Positions 53,495 to 64,000 of a stretch of 64,000 nt of DNA are shown here, in pieces. Below the pieces are notes generated by a model, which had not been told where the DNA came from, did not search any database, and worked only from the letters and a program-made list of their open reading frames with translations. How positions within the stretch are numbered: position 1 is the stretch's first letter; each line of letters starts with the position of its first letter. The DNA is from Phycicoccus elongatus Lp2. Its GTDB lineage: Bacteria > Actinomycetota > Actinomycetes > Actinomycetales > Dermatophilaceae. The position numbers were made by a program, and so were the translations under genes. The stretch covers positions 1,111,896 through 1,175,895 of the forward strand of contig NZ_HF570956.1 of the NCBI RefSeq assembly GCF_000367525.1, read 5' to 3'.

Positions 53495-53841
53495 CGCGGT
53501 TGCTGCCGGTTCTCGCCGACGCGGCTCTGGTTCTCCTCTTCGCCTTTCTCGGTCGGCGCAGTCACGAGCACGGCCTCTCCCTCACCGGCCTGTTCCAGAC
53601 GGCCGGACCCTTCCTGTGCGGAACGGCGGCCGGTTGGCTGCTCGCCGCCGGGCTCACCGATCTGGCACCGCGGTCCGTCCCCTTCGGGCTCGTCGTGGTC
53701 GCGGCGACGGTCGTGGTCGGCATGGGTCTGCGCCTTGTCTTCGCCCAGGGTGTGGCCTGGTCCTTCGTGCTCGTGGCCACGGCCGTGCTCTCCGTGCTGC
53801 TCCTGGGGTGGCGGGCGATCGCCGGTCTCGTCGGGGCCTGA
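53491..53841 (+). CDS. DUF3054 family membrane protein
   Basis: A 116-aa membrane protein with four hydrophobic helices (about residues 5-20, 37-55, 63-85 and 89-110). LADAALVLLFAFLGRRSHEHG and FLCGTAAGWLLAAGL fit the DUF3054 pattern. Function unknown. The start overlaps the prs stop by four bases, so the two are probably expressed together. It is convergent with arc. Confidence 0.8.
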   Translation: MTRLLPVLADAALVLLFAFLGRRSHEHGLSLTGLFQTAGPFLCGTAAGWLLAAGLTDLAPRSVPFGLVVVAATVVVGMGLRLVFAQGVAWSFVLVATAVLSVLLLGWRAIAGLVGA

Positions 53842-53863
53842 CCGATGGCGCTCAGCACAGCGG

Positions 53864-55519
53864 TCAGAGGTACTGCCCGGTGTTGGCCGTGTTGATCGAC
53901 TTCCCGTGCTCGGTGCCACCCTCCTTGGTCTTGATGAGGGTGCGGATGTAGACGATCCGCTCCCCCTTCTTGCCGGAGATGCGCGCCCAGTCGTCGGGGT
54001 TGGTCGTGTTGGGCAGGTCCTCGTTCTCGCGGAACTCGTCGGTGCAGGCCTGCAGCAGGTGCTCGACGCGCAGGCCGCGCTGGTGGGTGGTGAGCAGGTC
54101 CTTGATCGCTGACTTCTTGGCGCGGTCGACGATGTTCTGGACCATCGCGCCGGAGTTGAAGTCCTTGAAATAGAGGATCTCCTTGTCGCCACCGGCATAG
54201 GTGACCTCGAGGAATCGGTTCTCCTCCTCCTCGGAGTACATCCGGGCCACCACAGCGTCGATCATGGCGTTGGCGGTTGCCTCCGCGTCCCCACCGTGGA
54301 CGGCCAGGTCATCGGCGTGCAGCGGCAGGTCGGCGGTGAGGTACTTGGCGAAGATGTCACGGGCCGCTTCGGCGTCCGGTCGCTCGATCTTGATCTTCAC
54401 GTCGAGGCGACCGGGTCGCAGGATGGCCGGGTCGATCATGTCCTCTCGATTGGAGGCCCCGATGACGATGACGTTCTCCAGCCCCTCGACCCCGTCGATC
54501 TCAGCGAGCAGCTGAGGGACGATCGTGGTTTCGACGTCGCTGGACACACCCGAGCCGCGAGTTCGGAAGAGCGACTCCATCTCGTCGAAGAAGACGACGA
54601 CGGGGTAACCCTCGTTGGACTTCTCGCGAGCCCGCTGGAAGATGAGACGGATGTGTCGCTCGGTCTCACCGACATACTTGTTGAGCAGTTCGGGGCCCTT
54701 GATGTTGAGGAAGTAGCTCTTGCCCTCCGGGCGGCCTTCCTTCTCGGCGATCTTGCGCGACAAGGACGCCGCGACCGCCTTGGCGATCATCGTCTTGCCA
54801 CACCCGGGCGGGCCGTAGAGAAGGACCCCCTTGGGCGGCTTGAGCTGGTGCTCCACGTAGAGGTCCGGGTGCAGGTAGGGCAACTCGACGGAGTCGCGGA
54901 TCATCTCGATCTGACCGCTCAGGCCCCCGATGTCCTCATAGGAGATGTCCGGCACCTCCTCGAGCACGAGGTCGGCCACCTCGGACTTCGGGATCCGCTC
55001 GAAGACGAAACCGGTCTTCGGCTCCAGCAGGAGCGCGTCACCGACCCGCACCGGGGTGTCGATGAGCGGCTTGGCCATCCGCACGACCCGCTCCTCGTCG
55101 GCGTGCGCCAGGACCAGGACCCGGTCCTGGTCCAGCAGTTCCTTGACCAGGACGACCTCGCCGGCCACCTCGAAGCGGTGCACCGCCACGATGTTGAGGG
55201 ATTCGTTGAGCATGACCTCCCGGCCGATCTCGAGATCGTCGGTGGCGAGCGCCGGGCTCACGGCGACGCGCATCTTGCGGCCTGCCGTCATGATGTCGGC
55301 CGTGCCATCGGCGAAGGTCTCGAGGAGGACACCGTAGGTGGCCGGCGGCTGGCCGAGCCGGTCCACCTCCGACTTCAGCGTGACGATCTGGGAGCGGGCG
55401 TCCCGCAGGGTGCGCACGAGTCGCTCGTTCTGGCTGTTGAGGGTGCTCACCTGGCTGCGCAGGCGCAGCACCTCGTCGTCGGGCCGCGCGGGGGTGGTGG
55501 GGCTGGTCGCGTCCGACAC
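53864..55519 (-). CDS. arc: Proteasome ATPase ARC/Mpa
   Basis: A 551-aa AAA+ ring ATPase that unfolds pupylated proteins into the 20S core. It has an N-terminal coiled coil (about 15-55), two OB folds (about 60-200), Walker [14 protein letters not shown], Walker [12 protein letters not shown], and the C-terminal QYL that docks on PrcA. The GTG at 55519 has a strong AGGAGG site. The mobile region upstream holds no other gene before trmI, 128 bases away. Confidence 0.95.
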   Translation of the reverse strand: MSDATSPTTPARPDDEVLRLRSQVSTLNSQNERLVRTLRDARSQIVTLKSEVDRLGQPPATYGVLLETFADGTADIMTAGRKMRVAVSPALATDDLEIGREVMLNESLNIVAVHRFEVAGEVVLVKELLDQDRVLVLAHADEERVVRMAKPLIDTPVRVGDALLLEPKTGFVFERIPKSEVADLVLEEVPDISYEDIGGLSGQIEMIRDSVELPYLHPDLYVEHQLKPPKGVLLYGPPGCGKTMIAKAVAASLSRKIAEKEGRPEGKSYFLNIKGPELLNKYVGETERHIRLIFQRAREKSNEGYPVVVFFDEMESLFRTRGSGVSSDVETTIVPQLLAEIDGVEGLENVIVIGASNREDMIDPAILRPGRLDVKIKIERPDAEAARDIFAKYLTADLPLHADDLAVHGGDAEATANAMIDAVVARMYSEEEENRFLEVTYAGGDKEILYFKDFNSGAMVQNIVDRAKKSAIKDLLTTHQRGLRVEHLLQACTDEFRENEDLPNTTNPDDWARISGKKGERIVYIRTLIKTKEGGTEHGKSINTANTGQYL

Positions 55520-55647
55520 AAACGCCTCCTGAGGTATGCCGTGCACGCGCCGTGGTGGTCGCGCCACCGGGTCAGGTTCGACCCGGTTCACTTGACAGTA
55601 ACCCCCAACGTGGCGGGAGAGCAGGAGGTTTCAGGCCGTGGGAAGGA

Positions 55648-56688
<1,041 letters not shown>

Positions 56689-57762
56689 TCAGGACCCGAG
56701 CAGGGTGTTGAGGTCATCAGCGATGGCGATTGCCCATGGTTGGCCCCCATCGGTGAGCACCACCACCGACGACCTCGACGACTGCATCGTCGTGAGGGCG
56801 GGGACGAGTTCGTCGCCGGGTGCGGATTCCACGACGGCACCCTCGGGCAGCGCCGTTCCCAGTGCCGAGACGGGGGTGTCGGGCGGGACGGTCACTCCCT
56901 CACCGGGTGAGCCGAGGAGCAGGTAACGACCGCCCTCCCGCACGAGGGGAATGCCGGGTGTCGGACCGAGCGAGCCGACGGGCAGGCTGCCGGGAATCAC
57001 GGTGACCGGTCGAGCCACCTGATCGATGGTGCGACCCTCCAAGGCGGCTCGGGCCTGGCTGCTGGCGATGGCCTGCCCGGCACCTCGCCAGATGACGGAG
57101 GCAATGAATCCGGCCCACACGATGCGGATCAGATCCGGGGTGCGACCCTGAACGAGGGGCAGGCCCACTGCCCAGAGCACGATCAGCACAGCGAGCACCC
57201 TGCCGGCCCAGCCTGCGACGAGCAGACCGCTCGCCCGCCGTCCGGTCACCCCCCACACCAGCGACTCGAGAATCTGTCCACCGTCCAGGGGCAGCGCCGG
57301 CAGAAGGTTGAACAGGGCCAGCAGCAGGTTGACCCAACCGATACCGCCCAGCACGAGCCCGGCCATCGTCCCCTGCACGGCCTGGGCACCCAACCACCCG
57401 ACCAAGGCCAGGAGCAGGTTGGTCAGGGGCCCGGCCGCCGCAACAGCCGCCGCTCGCCCGGGAGTGAGCGCGCGCGAGTCGAAGGCCGTGTGGCCCCCGA
57501 GGAAGTCCGCGACGACGCGATGGACCACCAGCCCGAGCCGGCGCGCCATCAGGGCATGCGCCCCTTCGTGGGCGAGAACGGCGAGGAGGAGCACCACGGC
57601 ATACACCAGGCCGATGACATAGCCCACCGCGCCCGCCCCGCTGCCCACGACGACCGTGATGACGGCGGCCAGCGCGAACCAGGACCAGCCCAGATAGACG
57701 GGCACGCCGGCGATCGACGCGATCCGCAGCCCGGCCGATGGGCTTCTCGAGGGGTCGGTCAT
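56689..57762 (-). CDS. Site-2 (M50) intramembrane metalloprotease
   Basis: A 357-aa membrane protease of the M50 family. Zinc motif HEGAH lies in [20 protein letters not shown] and the third ligand in [18 protein letters not shown]-like domain follows after about residue 240 ([13 protein letters not shown], then SALGTALP), typical of the RseP-unlike branch. ATG 57762 is used; the in-frame upstream portion is not conserved. It diverges from metH; about 95 bases between carry the start signals of both. Confidence 0.88.
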   Translation of the reverse strand: MTDPSRSPSAGLRIASIAGVPVYLGWSWFALAAVITVVVGSGAGAVGYVIGLVYAVVLLLAVLAHEGAHALMARRLGLVVHRVVADFLGGHTAFDSRALTPGRAAAVAAAGPLTNLLLALVGWLGAQAVQGTMAGLVLGGIGWVNLLLALFNLLPALPLDGGQILESLVWGVTGRRASGLLVAGWAGRVLAVLIVLWAVGLPLVQGRTPDLIRIVWAGFIASVIWRGAGQAIASSQARAALEGRTIDQVARPVTVIPGSLPVGSLGPTPGIPLVREGGRYLLLGSPGEGVTVPPDTPVSALGTALPEGAVVESAPGDELVPALTTMQSSRSSVVVLTDGGQPWAIAIADDLNTLLGS

Positions 57763-57857
57763 GTCCCAAACCCTATGTGCCGGTGAAATGCCCTGCGGGG
57801 CCGCCGGCTCCGGGCGGCATACTTGGGTGTTCGTCCTCACTCCCGGAGAGTCCCAGC

Positions 57858-61601
<3,744 letters not shown>

Positions 61602-61605
61602 AGGC

Positions 61606-62451
61606 ATGACGCCCGCCCTCTCCCCGAGCCGGGCCGCGGACTTCAAGCAGTGCCCCTTGCTCTATCGCTTCCGGACGGTCGACAAACTCGAGGGGCCGCC
61701 CTCACCCGCGGCAGCACGCGGAACGCTCGTGCACTCGGTGCTCGAGCACGTCTTCGAGCTCCCGGCCGCCGAGCGCACGGTCGACGCCGCCGTGCGCCTG
61801 CTGCCGGAGCGGTGGTCGGCGCTCGCCGAGGAGCGTCCGGAGCTGGTCGAGATGATCGAGGCATCGGACGACCTCGACGACGTGACCTGGCTCGAGGACG
61901 CCGCTGAGCTCGTGGAGCGATGGTTCGAGCTGGAGGATCCTCAGCGTCTCGAGCCAGCAGAGCGTGAGTTGTATGTCGAGACCGAGATCGAGGGCCTGAC
62001 GTTGCGCGGCATCGTCGACCGACTCGACGTCGCAGCAGACGGGGCGATGCGGGTGGTCGACTACAAGACCGGGCGTTCTCCACGCGAAGGCTTCGAGGCC
62101 AAGGCTCTCTTCCAGATGAAGTTCTATGCCCTCGTCCTGTGGCGGTTGCGTGGCGAGATCCCCAAGGTGCTCCAGTTGGTCTATCTCGGTGACCGGCAGG
62201 TCGTGCGCTATGTGCCCGACGAACAGGACCTGAGGGGCATGGAGCGCAACGTCAAGGCGGTCTGGGCGGCGGTGCAGCGAGCGGCTGAGACCGGCGACTG
62301 GAGGCCGAGCAGGTCGCGGCTGTGTGGCTGGTGCGACTTCAGGGACCTGTGCCCCGAGTTCGGGGGCACACCTCCACCACTCCCAGAGGGGGCTGCACTC
62401 CTCGCGCTGCGACCGGAGGCGTCGGGTCAGGTCGTCGTTGGTGACGACTGA
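61606..62451 (+). CDS. RecB-like PD-(D/E)XK nuclease with iron-sulfur cysteines
   Basis: A 281-aa exonuclease-fold protein. GTLVHSVLEHVFE holds the first acidic/histidine site, GIVDRLDVAADGAMRVVDYKTGR contains the D and DxK catalytic pair, and QMKFYALVLW the QxxxY motif. One cysteine at KQCPLLYRF and three in LCGWCDFRDLCPEF match the Fe-S cluster seen in AddB- and Cas4-type nucleases. No cas gene is nearby. Probably a DNA repair nuclease. ATG 61606; overlaps the convergent HAD gene at its end. Confidence 0.87.
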   Translation: MTPALSPSRAADFKQCPLLYRFRTVDKLEGPPSPAAARGTLVHSVLEHVFELPAAERTVDAAVRLLPERWSALAEERPELVEMIEASDDLDDVTWLEDAAELVERWFELEDPQRLEPAERELYVETEIEGLTLRGIVDRLDVAADGAMRVVDYKTGRSPREGFEAKALFQMKFYALVLWRLRGEIPKVLQLVYLGDRQVVRYVPDEQDLRGMERNVKAVWAAVQRAAETGDWRPSRSRLCGWCDFRDLCPEFGGTPPPLPEGAALLALRPEASGQVVVGDD

Positions 62452-63107
62452 GCGGCAGCCCTCCACAGCCCGGTCAGTCCCGCGGTGTCGATCCCCGCGA
62501 GTGTGTCCACCTGCACGCTGCCCGCCCGCGTGGGCACCGGCAGGATGTGTGGGATGGCGACCGTGGGAACGCCGGCGTCGACGGCAGATCGCACACCGGT
62601 CGGAGAGTCCTCGAGGGCGACGCACTGCGCCGGCTGGACACCGAGCAGTCGACAGGCGGCCAGATAGGGCTCCGGGTGCGGCTTGCCGTGAGCAACGACG
62701 TCGCCGGTCACCAGGTGGGTGAAGGTGCCTTCCGGCAGATTGTCGACAACGGCGGTCGCCAGCGAGGTCCACGACATGGTCACCAGGACGCACGGGATGC
62801 CCGAGGCGCGCAGCGACGCCAGGAGTTCTCGCGCGCCCGGACGCCACGGCACGTGCTCGTCGACGCGACGAATGACCTTACCCAGCAGTTCGTCGACGAT
62901 CCGCTCCACATCCCAGGTGATCGGTGAGTTGGCGCGCATGATCCCCGCCGAGACCCGCAGGTCCTGCCCGACAAGTTGATGCGACAACTCGTCAGTCCAG
63001 GTGCCGCCGAAGGACTCGACGACCTCATGCTCACCCTGGATCCAGTACGGCTCGGTGTCGACGAGGGTGCCGTCCATGTCCCAGAGCACGGCTGCCAGAT
63101 CCCTCAC
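62427..63107 (-). CDS. HAD-superfamily phosphatase (beta-phosphoglucomutase-like)
   Basis: A 226-aa HAD hydrolase. Motif I is VLWDMDGTLVDTEPYW, motif II VLVTMSWTS (the usual Ser/Thr position), motif III HGKPHPEPYLAA and motif IV ALEDSPTGVRSA. The helical cap is of type C1. The substrate is unknown; sugar phosphates are typical. GTG start. It ends 25 bases inside the nuclease gene's 3' end. Confidence 0.87.
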   Translation of the reverse strand: MRDLAAVLWDMDGTLVDTEPYWIQGEHEVVESFGGTWTDELSHQLVGQDLRVSAGIMRANSPITWDVERIVDELLGKVIRRVDEHVPWRPGARELLASLRASGIPCVLVTMSWTSLATAVVDNLPEGTFTHLVTGDVVAHGKPHPEPYLAACRLLGVQPAQCVALEDSPTGVRSAVDAGVPTVAIPHILPVPTRAGSVQVDTLAGIDTAGLTGLWRAAAQSSPTTT

Positions 63108-63187
63108 GTCAGAGAGTCTAGGCAGCAGGTGCGGGCCGCCCGGACCGCCACTGCGTAGGGTTGGGATTCCACGACACAGGAGGACGC

Positions 63188-64000
63188 ATGATCGAGCTCG
63201 AGGACGTTCCGGAGCTGGACAACCCGATCATGATCGCCGCCTTCGAAGGCTGGAACGACGCCGGGGATGCCGCTACGGCGGTCGTCGAGCACCTGAGCGA
63301 GCTCTGGGGTGCCGAGGCGGTCGCCGCGCTCGATCCCGAGGACTACTACGACTTCCAGGTCAACCGGCCCAGGGTCGTCATCGACGGTGGAAAGCGCCGG
63401 ATCAGTTGGCGCACCACCCGCATCCTCATCGCCACCGACACGCCGATCGGCCGCGATGTCGTGCTCATCCACGGGGTCGAGCCGTCGTTCCGGTGGCGGG
63501 CGTTCGCCATCGAGTTGATGGAGTTCGCGCAGACCGCCGATGTCCAACTGGTCCTCACCCTCGGCTCCCTGATGGCCGACGTGGCGCACAGCCGACCGAT
63601 CCCGGTCACCGTCTCCTCCGACCAGGAGGAGGTGCGCCATCGCTTCGACGCCGAGATGAGCAACTACGAGGGCCCCACCGGCATTGTCGGCGTGCTCGCC
63701 GACGCGGCCGTGCAGGTCGGCATCCCGTCGGTCTCGGCATGGGCCGCCATTCCGCATTACGCCGGACACACGCCCTCCCCCAAGGCGACCGCGGCGCTGC
63801 TCACGGCGATCGAGACCCTCCTCGACGCCCCGATCGACCACGGTGACCTGGACGAGGACGGGCGCGCCTGGCAGCGCGGTGTCGACGAACTGGCCCAGGG
63901 CGATCCCGACATCGCCGAGTATGTCGAGAGCCTCGAAGAAGCCCAGGACACCGCCGAACTTCCCGAGGCCAGCGGAGACGCGATCGCCAAGGAGTTCGAG
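63188..64000 (+). CDS. PAC2 family protein (runs past the window)
   Basis: At least 271 residues of a PAC2-domain protein, the bacterial relatives of a proteasome assembly chaperone. LDNPIMIAAFEGWNDAGDAATAVVEHL, DFQVNRPRVVIDGGKRRISW and VLTLGSLMADVAHSRPIPVTVSS are conserved. Actinobacterial PAC2 proteins are often near proteasome genes; whether they act on the 20S core is not established. The end is beyond the right edge. ATG 63188 follows an AGGAGG-like site. Confidence 0.87.
   Translation, partial: MIELEDVPELDNPIMIAAFEGWNDAGDAATAVVEHLSELWGAEAVAALDPEDYYDFQVNRPRVVIDGGKRRISWRTTRILIATDTPIGRDVVLIHGVEPSFRWRAFAIELMEFAQTADVQLVLTLGSLMADVAHSRPIPVTVSSDQEEVRHRFDAEMSNYEGPTGIVGVLADAAVQVGIPSVSAWAAIPHYAGHTPSPKATAALLTAIETLLDAPIDHGDLDEDGRAWQRGVDELAQGDPDIAEYVESLEEAQDTAELPEASGDAIAKEFE

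Overview
The window is high-GC DNA from an actinobacterium. It carries a complete Pup-proteasome locus (arc, dop, pup, prcB, prcA, pafA), pafB-pafC-tatA-tatC, helY, rbpA, and an actinobacterial-type lnt-ppm pair. Gene content and style suggest Micrococcales, possibly the Intrasporangiaceae; that placement is inference. No rRNA, tRNA or CRISPR array was recognised.

Layout. 0-9.1 kb is chromosomal: sbcC (cut by the left edge)-sbcD, a GCS2-family ligase, a histidine phosphatase, OsmC, YciO and RlmC. Next comes a worn stretch where a VOC gene, an SDR gene and a panE-like gene each keep both ends but have lost the middle, with an intact PhyH dioxygenase between them. 9.1-18.4 kb looks like an acquired island: a phd-relE pair, a three-gene tyrosine-recombinase module (active integrase, small XRE regulator, zinc-ribbon protein with a degenerate recombinase domain), an excisionase-type antitoxin with a PIN toxin carrying an extra C-terminal domain, a methyltransferase, and an FAD monooxygenase-marR-membrane protein operon. 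The heptamer GGCATAC/GTATGCC, which occurs about once per kb elsewhere, is absent from the whole island.

18.4-26.3 kb holds a methyltransferase-GrpB fusion, a short SSB, a frameshifted SGNH hydrolase, an MFS carrier, rbpA, and fxsA-ppm-lnt. 26.3-37 kb is built round B12-dependent lysine breakdown: kal, kamE and kamD in one operon, kdd and kamA divergent from each other, an Lrp/AsnC regulator and a YbaK deacylase nearby, and ackA-pta, a DUF1707 gene and a mazF remnant in between. Together these would take lysine through beta-lysine and 3,5-diaminohexanoate, and ackA-pta could recover ATP as acetate. The cleavage enzyme kce is not in the window.

37-64 kb is conserved housekeeping: a 5'-3' exonuclease, helY-dagK-tatC-tatA-pafC-pafB, two FKBP isomerases, the proteasome locus (interrupted by an opposite-strand prs-DUF3054 pair), trmI, a site-2 protease, metH, a RecB-like nuclease, a HAD phosphatase and a PAC2 protein cut by the right edge. 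metH carries a small out-of-frame deletion near its 3' end, so the last part of the activation domain is scrambled.

Most conspicuous points: the recombinase module; the repeated loss of gene middles (VOC, SDR, panE, mazF) plus a small metH deletion; the heptamer-free island; and the lysine aminomutase cluster.
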